64,000 bases of DNA from contig CM069441.1 of assembly GCA_035610835.1 (NCBI GenBank), positions 159,444,455-159,508,454 of the forward strand, written 5' to 3'. The stretch comes from Ophiura sarsii. Taxonomy: Eukaryota > Echinodermata > Ophiuroidea > Amphilepidida > Ophiuridae. The first letter of the stretch is position 1, and every line of letters begins with the position of its first letter. This document shows, piece after piece, positions 34,231 to 46,084 of this stretch. The notes below the pieces were generated by a model. That model was not told where the DNA came from and searched no databases. It worked only from the letters and a program-made list of their open reading frames with translations. Made by a program: the position numbers and the translations under genes.

Positions 34231-34704
34231 CGTTTACACTTTTCGTCCTATTAGGAAAACGTCTACCATTATTTACGAGCTTTAATTTCACATACAAAAC
34301 AAAGATTACAAAACAAAGACTTTGAAAACTAAGCACAATTATTGATCTTAATAAAATTCCTTTAAAAAGGAAAGGGGCGGTCATATAAATTTAAAGAAAC
34401 AGATAGCAGAGTGTGATCAGGGAGGTGTCAAATATATAGGTAACACATAGAGTGGTTATGTCATAGTTTTATTTATCAATATAAGATTAATGGAAATCAT
34501 TAAATCCTGTTAATAATACTACAAAAAGTCAGGACGATGTTAACGAGTAAGAACATGAGGGTTTTTAGGATTCAAGTATACAACTTTAAAAAGCTGGCCT
34601 ACCACGTTGTCAGACTTTACCACACACGAACTGGTTACTCTGTCACTTGGGGACTGACAGTACAGAGTTATTAGAGGAGATTGTAACCTTGTCAAATCCC
34701 ATTG

Positions 34705-35018
34705 CCCCCCCCCCCCCCCCCCCCCAATATTGACGTCGTGTCGGTTGAGATTGGCACTGTCGGTTCATTTGACCAGAGGAATCATGGAATTATAATGTCA
34801 AAAGTACACAGATGAATTTTTTCGCGCGCTACAAGCTTGTTTAGAGCCAAAATGTACCTCAAAATCGTGCCAAAAATAGGTGTAGGTATAAAGTAAAAAA
34901 ATTAATCGCGCCCTACGCGCGCATTTCTTGACTCACAAAAATCGTGTTGGTTCACTTTTCATTCCCCCCCCCCCCCCCCCCACCCCACCCATATGAATAA
35001 CCTAGCTACGCCACTGCT
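34705..35018 (-). mobile_element. hAT-like end with poly-C tracts (family also at 54.3 kb)
   Basis: C runs at 34705-34725 and 34964-34981; the right end is tagctacgccactg, i.e. CAGTGGCGTAGCTA on the minus strand. The interior shares blocks with 54307-54545 (aagcttg.ttagagcca, cggttcact/ttggttcac, cgcgc..tacg). Confidence 0.5.
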
Positions 35019-35166
35019 CACATAGAAACAATGTTATAACCATTTTAGCTTTTAAAAATGAGCTTATTTTCATGATTCCAGTTGCTTGTTGTGTGTGGTC
35101 AAATTACCTGAAAATAGTATGAATTGCAAAAAAATAAATTGCAAATTGATATGTAAATGAGCTAAT

Positions 35167-35230
35167 TAATTACTTAGGTCCCACTTACCCCAACTGGATT
35201 TCGTTTGGGGTAAGTGGGACTAAGTAATTA
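35167..35230. repeat. Hairpin with GTCCCACTTACCCC arms
   Basis: Arms of 26 bp around an ~11-bp loop. Confidence 0.75.
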
Positions 35231-35599
35231 GGGGTTTGGGATTTTGTTTTTTGTTTTTTTAACAAATTTGTAACATTTTAAACCTAAATTATGTTGTTAA
35301 TAGGTTTAAATATCAAATTATATACTACAAACAACTATTTCATGGCAAATATTTCATTGTGCACCTAAAAAACACCTTTGTGCCTTAATTAGCGTTAAAA
35401 ACAAGAAAAAATCGTGAAATTTGAGCGTACTATTGGAAAACACGAAAACAACAATTTTGTATTATTTTTTACAGAATATTATGTTAAATGCAATATTTCG
35501 GTGCTCCGTTCAATGTGAATAGCTATGAAAATGGGTTACTTGCAGGTAGAACTCCTATTCCAAGGCGTCCCATACCACCTGTCCCAGTTACCCCCGGTT

Positions 35600-35801
35600 G
35601 GGTATAAAATGGGGTAAGTGGGACACTTCCAATTAACACATTTTTAAATTAATATGGGTACGGTATTTGATCACGACCACAGTTTAAAAGCTTCATCATG
35701 AGCCATAGATTAAATCAAAACCCAAGAGTTCTCTGAATTTTATATACTATCTTTGTTTTAAGCTGATTAAAGCTTAAGTGTCCCACTTACCCCATTTTAC
35801 C
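35600..35801. mobile_element. MITE with GTCCCACTTACCCC inverted ends
   Basis: Inverted ends of about 27 bp (taaaatggggtaagtgggac and complement). It shares its core with the 35167-35230 hairpin. Confidence 0.7.
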
Positions 35802-36299
35802 CTATTATTATTATTTATCTAGATGCAATAGCGTCAGAGTGCTTTGAATTTAAAATGTTAAAAACCTTTTTTTTCTCTTTGATTTCTCGAACTTATAGAG
35901 ATCGACAGCGCAATTCAGAAACGATTGTATTTTCCAGGAGTTAGGTAGTCCGATAGTCAAGTCTCTAGTTAGTACATCTCCTGTGATTGTTGAATATTTA
36001 CTATCTAGGTAAAATGGGAACTCAACACCCAAAGAAAATACGAATTCTATCCAAATTCAGCTTGCTATCAAACCCACGCGTGATGTAGCGGCATCGCATG
36101 GCCATGGGTCAGCACGTGGCCCAACAGTGAAGCGTATGTATTACGATACAAAACGATGATGTAATGCATACGCAATGGGAACACTGGAGGGCCTCCTGTG
36201 TAAATTGATAAATATAATAAACTCGAAACGAACTTGATGTACATGTACATAGTATATGTTGATACACATTTAATTGAGTTAAAAAAATACGAATAAAGA

Positions 36300-37780
36300 A
36301 ACTGGCTTGAAAATCAAGAGTAATGTTTTGGGGCTGTTGTTGTGATATTACATTTGTTTGCTTGTTTTTGTGAACGCTATGCTACATCGTGTACATAACA
36401 GAGGAAAAATATCGTGAACAAATAACGTCGCAAAATATACCCTTTGCACGTACATAACGTACTGTCAAAATATCGGTATTCGGTAACTTTGTTAATATCC
36501 ATCCGATTTCTGCGTTCAAGGGGTAACTATATCAATAAAGCCACGTTCTTTTCCTATTTTGTCTTTAAACTTTCCTAAAACAATAAGAAGCGACAGTCAA
36601 TGAATGTGTTTATTCAAAGACTTTACAAAATGCCTTGGTTTATTGATGGATGCTAGTCCATGAATGACAGCAGGCTGTGTAAACAACTGTTATTTTGATC
36701 AGATATGCAGTGTTGCTATAACCGCATCCCAAATGTCACCTAAAAGTCTCTGCCCGCGCCAAAAAGTAGCCCAATTTCAGAAAATCTGTACAAAACCTGT
36801 TTAAATACTGATTGAACTGGTTTAATTGAAATATGTCAGAAACACTCGTTGGTAATATGGTATGATGTGTTCAGTCACCGGTATAGCATCCAAAAGCCCG
36901 GTGGTGAGGATCCCGGGTTTTGGACAGTCACTAACTGGGCAAAACCCGGTTTTGCACAACAACACTCAGGGCAGTGCGACTCAACTTGCGGAGTGTCCCA
37001 TTGTTGGTGGCGCTGTTTGTATCGTCTGCCATATAAATCCTACAGCTTACGGGTAAGCCCTGTAAGGGTTACCTATGTCGTCTGCTTAGGTATTCGGATT
37101 AATTAAAGTTTACAGGGAATTGTTTGGGAAAATTCCCAATCGGGCCGGTTTTGAGTTTATGATACCGCGTGCTGGATGGAGGATATACACCACCAATGCC
37201 GCGCTTCCCACGGACGCCGATAGGCCTACATGCACAAGGAGGTCATATCAAACAATCGGCTGCTAAACTTAAGTTATCACATACGTCGTCACTGCAGAGA
37301 TTATTTATAAGGGACTATATGATATCCTCAAACATATCAAAAGGAAACCCCAAAATGTTTATTTAGAAGTTTTTCAATATTTCACTATTAATTTGATGAC
37401 ACGATTTTCGGCCCTTTATTTACGCCCCAACTCACGGATCTTAGACTAACTTCTAGTGACGTAAATGCAAGCTATTTCACGTAGCATGTTTTGTTGGTGT
37501 TCGCAAAGCTGCGTCCAGATCATTGTTAAATATTTTACTGTGCACACTCATATCCATAAAAATTGGTAAAAAGTTTCGCAATTTGTACCGGGAAAAAAAA
37601 AAGTGTTGTGATAAACTCACCGCACTGTCCGCACATGATATCCGGGAGGGGTGATATGATATCCTATATAGTGCATTGGTGGTGTTTACAATGGACGGTT
37701 TTTACACAAGCATGAAATACGTTTCATTATTTATTTTTAGGTAATTTAATTCATTCTTCTCTCACTTTTCACCCATCCGT
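36300..37780. other. Mostly unexplained region, with a GC-rich block at 36885-37090
   Basis: No transposon ends found. The block 36885-37090 is more GC-rich than its surroundings and open in two frames for 64 and 85 codons, with palindromic bits (gcttacgggtaagc). It has no recognised domain and may be an uncharacterised SINE or exon. Confidence 0.2.
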
Positions 37781-37791
37781 CACCCCCCCCC

Positions 37792-37792
<1 letters not shown>

Positions 37793-37827
<35 letters not shown>
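37793..37827. repeat. Poly-C run (35 bp)
   Basis: Uninterrupted C run preceded by another nine or so C. Confidence 0.9.
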
Positions 37828-38745
37828 TTATCGTCATTGTTTGTGTCCTATAAAATTTACATTTGTACTGCCTACGACCTGGTTACTTTCATGCTACGAC
37901 GGACTTGCTGCACTAATTATACTAGTATTAATTCCAGTGAGCATCATACAATAGATGGCGCTGTTGCTTTTAAAATTGTATACAAACAGGACCTCAGCTA
38001 CGCATCTCAGTACGTATCCCAATTTAATTGATCCCTGGGCATATGGACAAACACAATTTTCTAACGCACGCACAGTACAGCCTTCAAGATTACGTTGGGC
38101 GGCCATTGATATAATTAGCTGGTTGTGTGTGCAGACTGTGTAATAACATCTCTCTGGTGCAGGTAACTACAGCAAGTCTATACGGGGAGGCTAGAAGTCA
38201 TCATTAGATATTCTGCGACTCTGCGTCTATCTGTCCAGACAGAAAGAAGAACCAATTCCAACTGTTCACTTTCCGGTAAATCTACATCAGTGATCACTTC
38301 TCAGTTCTAGCAGGTGGCCAAATTGTCCCACCGAGTAAGTGGGCAAATATGGCCACCAAGACAAAATGCGTAATAAATTCACTATTTTTCATAAAATATT
38401 TGTGCAATGGAGTAAAAATCTGCTGGGGAAAGGTTTAAGTTTGATTTCCTGTTTTGAATTAAGCAAATTCTGATACTTGTTGAAAGCAGGGGAAGGTTTT
38501 CCTGGTTGAAGAGATGAAGAACATTTTTTGATTTGGGGTTTGAGACTGAAAGGCTTGATATCTCCCAGCACTATATCTGGGAGGGGTTTGTGACATGTGA
38601 CCCTGGCTACCAAGGGCGTCCCCAGAGGGGTGTGTGAGTGTGACACACCCACCCCTTAATCCAATCAAGCGCGTAGCCAGCATTGTCATTCCGAGGGGCA
38701 AACATCAATAATCAATATCGTCCCTATTTTTTTTTTATGTCCCTA

Positions 38746-39161
38746 AAATTTTCGTAAAAGGTTGCCCCAATTTTTTTCTAGTCACTTACCTCGTGAATTT
38801 CACGTAAGTGGGGGGGGGGGGGGTGAGGTCAACAAATTTCGCACAGTCCACAAAAAAAAAAATCGCACAGTAAAAAAAATATCGCACAGTAAATGTACTA
38901 CATGAACAGTTCTCAGTTCTCGTCCACATTTTTTTCGCTTCTCCGTCCCCATTTAGCAAAAAAATTCCCACAGTCCAAAAAAATAAAACGCACAGTGCAA
39001 AAAAAAAATCGCACAGTAAATGTACTATATCAAATGTTTCCGTCTAATTGGCTATCCTCCGCCTTTCTCTTTTCTTTCTCCGTCTCCTTGCCCTTCTTTC
39101 TCTTTTTTCTCCCTTTCTTCTCGTCCCCATTTCCGCTTCTCCGTCCCCATATTTTAGGTGT

Positions 39162-39220
<59 letters not shown>

Positions 39221-39679
39221 CTTCTGCCCCCCCCCCCACTGGCTACGCTACTGAATCCAATCTGTCGGCAAAATCTGACCTATTCATCAAATCTGTGTTA
39301 AGCACAAACAAGCTTCCGTCGGTACATTTGCGATTTTGACCCATAACATTTCTGTTTGTTGATGGGGGTGCTTGTTGACCGGCAGCTGTAAAAAACAGAA
39401 ACACAGTGGCGTAACAGCCCGGGGGAAGGGGGGGGGGGGGCACAGTGCCCCCCCTGAAGGTGCTCAGCAGGAAATTCAAACCTACCCACCAGGAAAAATG
39501 GGTGGGGGGATAAGATGGGGGAAAGGGAAAGAAAAGAGAGAGAGAAAGGAGATTTTGTGACCTTGGCAAAATTTTGTGACCGTGCAATTTTTTTTACCCT
39601 ACCGCCCCCCCCCACTTACGTGAAATTCACGAGGTGACTGAGTGGGAAACATTTTGAGGCAACCTTTTACGAAAAATTA
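38746..39679. mobile_element. Composite with ~75-bp inverted ends, hAT-like termini and a 53-bp G run
   Basis: Inverted ends 38746-38824 and 39603-39679 share cgtgaatttcacgtaagtgg and cgtaaaaggttgcc. Inside are repeated tcgcacagtaaatgtacta blocks, hAT-like ends (ctacgctactg at 39242-39252, cagtggcgtaac at 39405) and G at 39164-39216. Confidence 0.55.
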
Positions 39680-40249
39680 TTCTAACCAGGAATTGTTTTG
39701 GTTGTGCCCCCCCCTGACAACACCACCTCTGTTACGCCCCCTGCAGAAAAAGCAGAAAAGACAGACAATATTAGAGTTATGATTTAGTGAGTTGTCTGGT
39801 TGAGTTTTCGTGGTAATAATTTCTGTACAAATGCCAGTTCAAACAAGGATTTGTATCTATAACACTATGTGTGGGCTGTAGTAGATTTGGTTCAACATAC
39901 ACATATGCTCTCTGATTGAAAGACATTTAGCAGAGAGGCAAGTTGAAACACCGATTTCTGCAAATTATTTAGAGTTCAGGCCTACATGTTTACGAAATAA
40001 TTCTATCTTACTATACTCCCTTTCATAATCCCTTCGACATAATTCACGTTATTTTCACGCGAGCGTATTTTGTTGTTTTCGAAGCGCGGCCTCAAAATGC
40101 TTGACAGGCGCGATAAACATGAACAAGGTCACGTGCCGGCGATCACAGCGTGTTAACGATTTCACGATTGACCAATTAGGATGCGCGATTATTTTTTAAA
40201 GGGACTGTACGCACTTCCGGTTTACGCACCTACGCATTACTACGCGAAC

Positions 40250-40349
40250 NNNNNNNNNNNNNNNNNNNNNNNNNNNNNNNNNNNNNNNNNNNNNNNNNNN
40301 NNNNNNNNNNNNNNNNNNNNNNNNNNNNNNNNNNNNNNNNNNNNNNNNN
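40250..40349. other. Assembly gap (100 N)
   Basis: Exactly 100 N, a conventional scaffold gap; true size unknown. Confidence 1.
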
Positions 40350-40818
40350 AAGTAACATTAAGTTCATAGTAATTTCATCATCAGCGTGTGTCATGATGAT
40401 AGAGGCGATCAGGTTGATAGGAAATTAAAGAGAATATTGGATTGATGACCATGATGAATGTGAGGAGCTGTTACGGGCTATAGGGTTACAGTGGAACATC
40501 GTACAATAAAGACAAAAACATGTAATTGTATCCCATCATTTAAAAGTTGTCTTGCTCTTAAATGTTTGCTGCAAAATATTATGAAAACAACTTGGGCGGG
40601 TGGAATTTTTGTCGGGCAAGTAAATTCTGTGAGTTACCTGCCCGACTGGCTATAGTTGAACAAAATCTGAAGTTCCACCACTGAGTATATAGATGGGGTC
40701 TGGAACAAGGAAGAACTTTCATATCTTTTTCCAATTTAAACACACAAAAAAAGATTTTTTTCAATCATATAAAAATTAAAGTACAATGAAGCAGTTGTAT
40801 AACCTAACACTCCTATGC

Positions 40819-40905
40819 ACTACGATTCACTACAGCCTGTGACTATCTCCGCATGCATGCTAGGGCATTGATTGAATGATTTCATCGTCCGAGCTTATAT
40901 GTATG
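40819..40905. repeat. Dispersed repeat with CTACGATTCACTAC (copy 1)
   Basis: Shared with 44818-44900 (ctacgattcactac.gcc, catgctagg, gatttcatcgtcc), followed here by a tRNA-like block. Confidence 0.6.
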
Positions 40906-40936
40906 TGGGTATGAAATCGTTGCCCAAGCGAAGATT

Positions 40937-41010
40937 GGCAGCTTAGCTCAGTGGTTGAGGCCTGTGACTGGTGTGCGGATGATCCGGGGATAGAATCCGA
41001 GGGGTGTTGC
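40937..41010 (+). repeat. tRNA-derived SINE head
   Basis: A clear A box (ttagctcagtggttgagg) and a weak B box (ggatagaatcc); stems do not pair. Confidence 0.5.
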
Positions 41011-41492
41011 ATCGTTTTGTTGGGTGACAAATTCATACTTTGTCTCCCTCTCCCGACCCCCAGGAAAATATCGCCTGACTGGATAGGGTTAAGATACATT
41101 TGCTGAATGTGTGGAGTTCAAATTTAGCCCTATAAAAACTCTCATTTTTGATACTTCCAGTGCAATAGGTTCACTTGTTTAACACGAAAAATCCTCATAT
41201 ATCGTGTATTTTTGGAGTACACAGATTTTGGGTGTGTCTGAAAAATCTTCGGTCATGTTGCTTACAACATCATATTTGACTATCATCCCCCACCAGAACA
41301 CCAATATTACTTTATGTTAGGACCAAGTTTCACTCCAATATTTTGAAAATTGTGTCACAGAGTGGACCATTTTGCCATGAGAATAAATGTACGTGTTTGG
41401 CTTTGGTTTGAATCATGTAATATCTTTGAAGTCAAATGAAAAATAAAGTCTCATTGTATTACTTTCCTGACATCATTATACTTTCCACTTAG

Positions 41493-41586
41493 GGTGAGGG
41501 AGCGTGCCAGATATCCAGCAGACAACTATGACTATGATGTAGCAAAAGCCCGTAAAATCTGGTGGCTGAATTCCAATAGGCAGTGA
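41493..41586 (+). CDS. Candidate terminal exon, unidentified gene
   Basis: A T/C-rich acceptor (tatactttccacttag) at 41476-41492 is followed by a frame of 30 codons after one split base, reading RARYPADNYDYDVAKARK then IWWLN and ending TGA at 41584-41586. The composition looks protein-like and lacks repeat features, but I cannot name the family. Upstream exons were not found and the assembly gap lies 1.1 kb upstream. Confidence 0.3.
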
Positions 41587-41656
41587 AAGAGGTTAGTGCA
41601 AACCGGAGCGCAAGACTATTTAGGAAAAGTGTACTTTAGGTCCCAGATTCTGAAAC

Positions 41657-41918
41657 GTACTCGTATCGCACAATACTAGAACACCCAGTATCATTCGATA
41701 CTGGTACAAAGTCAGTGTTCCAGTATCGGACAATCCTGGCACATACACAATGTTCCAGTATCCGGCGATACTGGTACACAATTATATACCAGTATCGTTC
41801 AATACTGGGAAAAATCATTACTGGTAGCATGTGTACCAGTATCGCCTGATACTGAAACATAAAATTGTACCAGTATCGAGTGATACTGCCAACTTTATTG
41901 TATTGAACGATACTGGTA
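41657..41918. repeat. Array of short palindromes, period ~35 bp (CAGTATCG...CGATACTG)
   Basis: CAGTATC starts at 41686, 41721, 41756, 41790, 41837 and 41871, each followed 11-12 bp later by a GATACTGG-type complement; a lone right half is at 41909 and a decayed unit at 41657-41681. Each unit is a ~22-bp imperfect palindrome. Confidence 0.9.
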
Positions 41919-41931
41919 TTTGAATTGGTTA

Positions 41932-42738
41932 GGCCAACCAATTTTGTTTGCTTGTTTGTCCACGTCCGACCGACCATGTACCGTCCATCATGGTGCCGAC
42001 CGTATTATTTTTTATTTTCGATTATTTTTTTAAAACACCTTTTTAGCAATTTGAAAGGCCAAACGGATCGTTTTATCCCTGATTTCGTATGACATCTTCA
42101 ATCTGGTCTTTATAACACGGTCCCCCAATGCGCAATCCCGTGTAACATGATGTTTATTGCATGAACTTGGCACCCGCGGGGACTATCAAAAGGACTAAAT
42201 GAAAATTCATCGCACGTGCAAGTGATGTCATTTTTATACTTAAAACGCAGTGTGAGAAAATATAAAAATCTAGTTACGGTTAATATTTGTTCCTAAAATG
42301 TTGCTCAACGGCATGAATATTAATTTCAACATAGTTAGTACGGGTTAGTAATACTTTCACGTATATATTTCGAACAAAACTTCAACACAACATTCTTTCG
42401 CTTTCTGCAACAATGGCAGCGACCACGGTATCTCTGTGTTGCAAACTCGGAAAAAAAATTAATTGACAGAGTTTGCAGTGTTGGAACCACTGCGACAATA
42501 TTAGAGATCGGAATCAGGAGTGTGAAGGTGGCCGAGAGTAAAGCAGCAATGTCGCAAACTCATGAAAAAGAGTTCTATATTGTCAAAGTGATGTGTTTTG
42601 TGTTTGGACTTTTAATTCACAGTATTCATGCCGAATTTATGTTACCAAATACAATATCCGTATAAAAAAAAAATCTGACCTACCGACTCTACCTTTTGAG
42701 GACCCTCAATGGACAAACAAACAAAATAAATGTTGGCC
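41932..42738. mobile_element. Harbinger-like element, GGCCAAC ends, TTA duplication
   Basis: TTA at 41929-41931 and 42739-42741. Ends ggccaac...ttttgtttg.ttgtcc invert. No transposase frame. Confidence 0.6.
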
Positions 42739-42742
42739 TTAA

Positions 42743-43084
42743 AGGTAGATGTTCCGATTTTCAACTTAAAGATTTCTATTCTACATGAAAGGTCATCCTT
42801 AAAAAAGTCGTGTTCCAAAGTTTGAGTTGCATAGCTCTAATGGTTCTTATTTTAGATGCACAAGATGCTGTGAACTGTATCCATTGAGTAGTACACAAAC
42901 TATCGGTGGTTACCACCATTCGCGGTAATTCGACGTTATTTCATCGATTTCTCCGTAATTATACCGATTTAGGACGTCACATTTCAGTATGATGATGAGA
43001 AAAATACGACTTTCATATGATATGAAAATCTCCGTATGTTTGAAATAATTCTGTGTTACGAAAATGTGATCGGGTCATCTACCT
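42743..43084. mobile_element. TTAA-flanked MITE, AGGTAGATGTTCCGAT ends (copy 1)
   Basis: TTAA at 42739-42742 and 43085-43088. Collinear with 49915-50269 (shared caaagtttgagttgcata, catgaaaggtcatcc). Confidence 0.75.
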
Positions 43085-43419
43085 TTAAGGTGTTTTGTTG
43101 TTATTTTAATCTCTGTAATTTTAAGTTTTCAAGCTTATGGGTCAGTTTGGAATATAAGCAGTTTGAAATAAACCTAAAGTCACAATAAAACACACTCACA
43201 ATTTTTGGCCACCCGTGCAGGACACACATGATGCACAGTGCGCTTGTTGCCTTCCTGCGCACGTGCATGAATCTGTATTCATTTGGAGCTGATCAAACTA
43301 TAGGAGCTTAGCAAGTGCAACATGTTGTGTACGAACCTTCATACCTTTAATAATATGTTATTACTGATCCTGATGTATCTATTCAACAATGTGGTGTTTA
43401 AAGGCTTTTGTCAGCACTA

Positions 43420-44460
43420 CAGGCTGAGTCAAAAAAAAGTTTACCCTGATTGAAAAAATAAAAAAATAAAAATTCTGACCACAAAATCAAGGCAAACAAA
43501 ATTTTAAATGATTGCGCCATTTCTGTGCTATCATCTGGAAAAAAATCACGCTATTTGATGATACCGTTAAGTAAATATGACTATTTCTGTACAGGAGCTG
43601 TTTTTTCACTAAAAACACGGTTTTTAATTTCAAGCTTAACGAATTTAATAATGTTTACTAGGATTATGATGTAAAGCATTACACATCCGAGTCCGAGTCT
43701 TTGAGTACTGGGGCCGAGTCCGAGTCCGAGTCTTTGAAAAAAAGGACTCGAGTCCGAGTCCCGAGTCCTACAACACTGAAACTAGATGAGGATATTTATT
43801 AAAAAAATGTCACCAGTGACTATCTGATAATGTGAATAATAAACGATATAGTATTTTGATAAAATCAATAAACATAATATTGCACTTATTTTTTGTAAAT
43901 ATGTCCGATTAAGTAAACATTATTCTTGAACCAATCAAAACTTGTCAATGTCCACAGTAAGACTAGTAAGTAATAGTCTATCCCTCTCTTTCTCTCTCTA
44001 CATGTAAAATTTATTCCTGAAAACAATAATATGAATAGAAACCCACTTGATAATCCAGCATCTTGTTTGGTATTTCTCCTGATCTTTGAGAGTGTGCTTA
44101 GGATGGTTGCACTGAGGGACAATAGACAGGTTTAAGGCCTATTTATGACACAATTACCACACTTTAATCATTTCATAACAAAGGAATTGATCCTTTCGCT
44201 GTCGTTATTGTAATTTTTTATTGGTCGTATTTTATGAAATATAATGGTCAAGATCTGGAAGCGTGTTCGGACGTTAAATTTGTCACTTTTATTCAAAACA
44301 GCGTAAAATAAGTTTCCCTCAACCAATCTAAACCAGATAAAATTCATATTAAAGCTAATTGATTTGTCTTTATACCGTGGTAATTGTTTTGAAAACAAAC
44401 GAACACTTTTTTCTAAAAAAAATCGCTGAAGTTTAGTCAACTTTTTTTTGACTCACCCTG
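43420..44460. mobile_element. Mariner-like element with TGAGTCAAAAAAAAGTT ends
   Basis: TA at 43418-43419 and 44461-44462. Ends cagg.tgagtcaaaaaaaag invert. Minus-strand open frames (43886-44122, 44168-44440) have no recognisable DDE domain; possibly relics. A (GAGTCC)n microsatellite lies inside at 43689-43770. Confidence 0.7.
43689..43770. repeat. Imperfect (GAGTCC)n microsatellite
   Basis: gagtccgagt units broken by ctttga interruptions, inside the mariner-like element. Confidence 0.85.
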
Positions 44461-44714
44461 TATAACTCCTCCATATACAAATCTTCTTCCTTTGGCATTT
44501 TTATATAGTTTTTTAATTAAAAGTATCTCTTGCTAACCAAACCTACCCATTTTATGTTCATAAATAGGCCTACTCTAAGCATCAGTGGATCATTTGACTG
44601 GTCATTCCAAGCTCTTCCAAGCAATATGCATTTTTACTGTTTTATCCATAAATAATACATTGTCCCCTATACCCGATCCACACAAAACATAGCCTGGCTG
44701 GTTTAGGGTTAAGA

Positions 44715-44818
44715 CAGCCAATTTCCCATGCATGTTAAAACAACCAATTTTCCATGCATGTTAAAACAGCCAATTTCCCATGCATGTTGAAACAGCCAAT
44801 TGTTTGTGCATGTTAACC
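44715..44818. repeat. 26-bp tandem repeat, 4 copies
   Basis: Units at 44715, 44741, 44767 and 44793 carry cagccaatttcccatgcatg variants. Confidence 0.9.
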
Positions 44819-44900
44819 CTACGATTCACTACGGCCAAAAACAATCTCCCCCACGCGCATGCTAGGAACAGCATTCAATGATGTCATCGTCCAAGCTTCA
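44818..44900. repeat. Dispersed repeat with CTACGATTCACTAC (copy 2)
   Basis: Counterpart of 40819-40905, here without the tRNA-like block. Confidence 0.6.
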
Positions 44901-45191
44901 TTGCTTAAAATCAACTTGCCCAGTTTTAATCTTTCTGATGGGCAAGGCCCATGTCCATTTTCCCTCTTTTATCATAATCATTATGTATATCCTCAACTTG
45001 TGTGTTGCCTTTTGTTACAGATACTATTTTGTTGTGTAGTGACGTGATGTGCAACATTTTCTTTCCTTTGCATGCCGAGGTGTGATGAGTTTCTGTTCCA
45101 AAAATGTTTGTGTCACATGTTCAATCTTTTGCCGAGCTCTGTATGTCAATTTACACATTCGATTGAAAACCACTTAGCACTAAGGGCACTA

Positions 45192-45325
45192 CTATAGTCA
45201 AATTTATAATTGAAAGAACACATGGAATTGCAAAGTAATGTGTGCACAACCACGAGCGTGAATATTACGGGTGTGAATATCTTTGTGCTGACTGTGTGGT
45301 GTTTGTGCAATTGTTGAATCATGTA
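45192..45325. mobile_element. Hairpin MITE, TATAGTC ends (copy 2, decayed)
   Basis: Left end ctatagtcaaatttataatt matches 21060-21208; interior tctttgtgctg..tgtg also shared. Confidence 0.5.
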
Positions 45326-46084
45326 GTGATACTATTATTACATTTGTGAAAATGCCAAAGTGACTTCGGCTAGCTTTGATTCAAATTAGAACTTATTCAC
45401 TGGTATTAACTGAACATATTCACTGCCTGTTTCAGATGCTTCATGTTTTCACAAGCTAGGAAGTGGAAGGAGGACGCAAAAGAGATGGTGGGGGACATAA
45501 CTTATGTTGACACAACCTGGGCAACAATACCCACATACAGATAGCAATCACTTTAGAGGAGGGCTACATCAGTGAAGGTGCGCTGGGTGAGGTAAGATCA
45601 AGCACAATGAGCTTTGCACTTTTAAAGACTTGAACCGTCCTAATTTCTTATAATTTTTGTATATATCATGAAGCTAGTTAAAACTAGAAATGAATGACTG
45701 AATAACTGACCGACAGTGCAATTCTAAACCAACCCGACTCAAATCGAATTTGGGGCCATCGCTTTAAGCCAGGTAGTTTGAGCTGGTCTTTCTGGTCAAA
45801 GCTGTCATGGGGAATTCAGGCTTGTGTCCCTCCCCAAACACAAAAAACACACCACAGAAACAATCCCATCTACCACGATTGCTGTACTTACGAGCGTAGT
45901 GTGTACAAAATTTGTTTTCTTTTAAACACTTTTTGCTGAAAAAAAAGTGTTATTCATTAAACATTTCATAATGTTATTCACTTGAGATGCAAATAACTAA
46001 AATGCCAGTTTGTATTGTTGAAATTGCTTTTAACCTGTCCACAGATAAATGAGCAATCAAAATCAAAAGTTGTGTCAGATTTTT

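Noticed and set aside
38893..39339. 148-codon open frame with a long glycine run
   Set aside because: The glycines come from the 53-bp G homopolymer; the frame spans several repeat pieces.
41636..41977. 113-codon minus-strand open frame over the palindrome array
   Set aside because: Its repeated RYWY/FQYQ pattern arises from the short palindromic repeat; the spacing (34, 35, 47 bp) does not preserve a frame.
43220..43310. Possible exon after ccacccgtgcag
   Set aside because: A short open stretch ending in TAG with no recognisable homology and no matching neighbour exon.
44168..44440. 90-codon minus-strand frame in the mariner-like element as transposase
   Set aside because: No DDE/D motif or helix-turn-helix pattern visible; at most a relic.
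45436..45591. Exon-like segment with acceptor cctgtttcag and donor GAG|gtaaga
   Set aside because: All three frames contain stops across the full span; only split frames look coding (KWKEDAKEMVGDITY and LEEGYISEGALGE). Possibly a pseudogene fragment or non-coding exon, but not supportable as coding.
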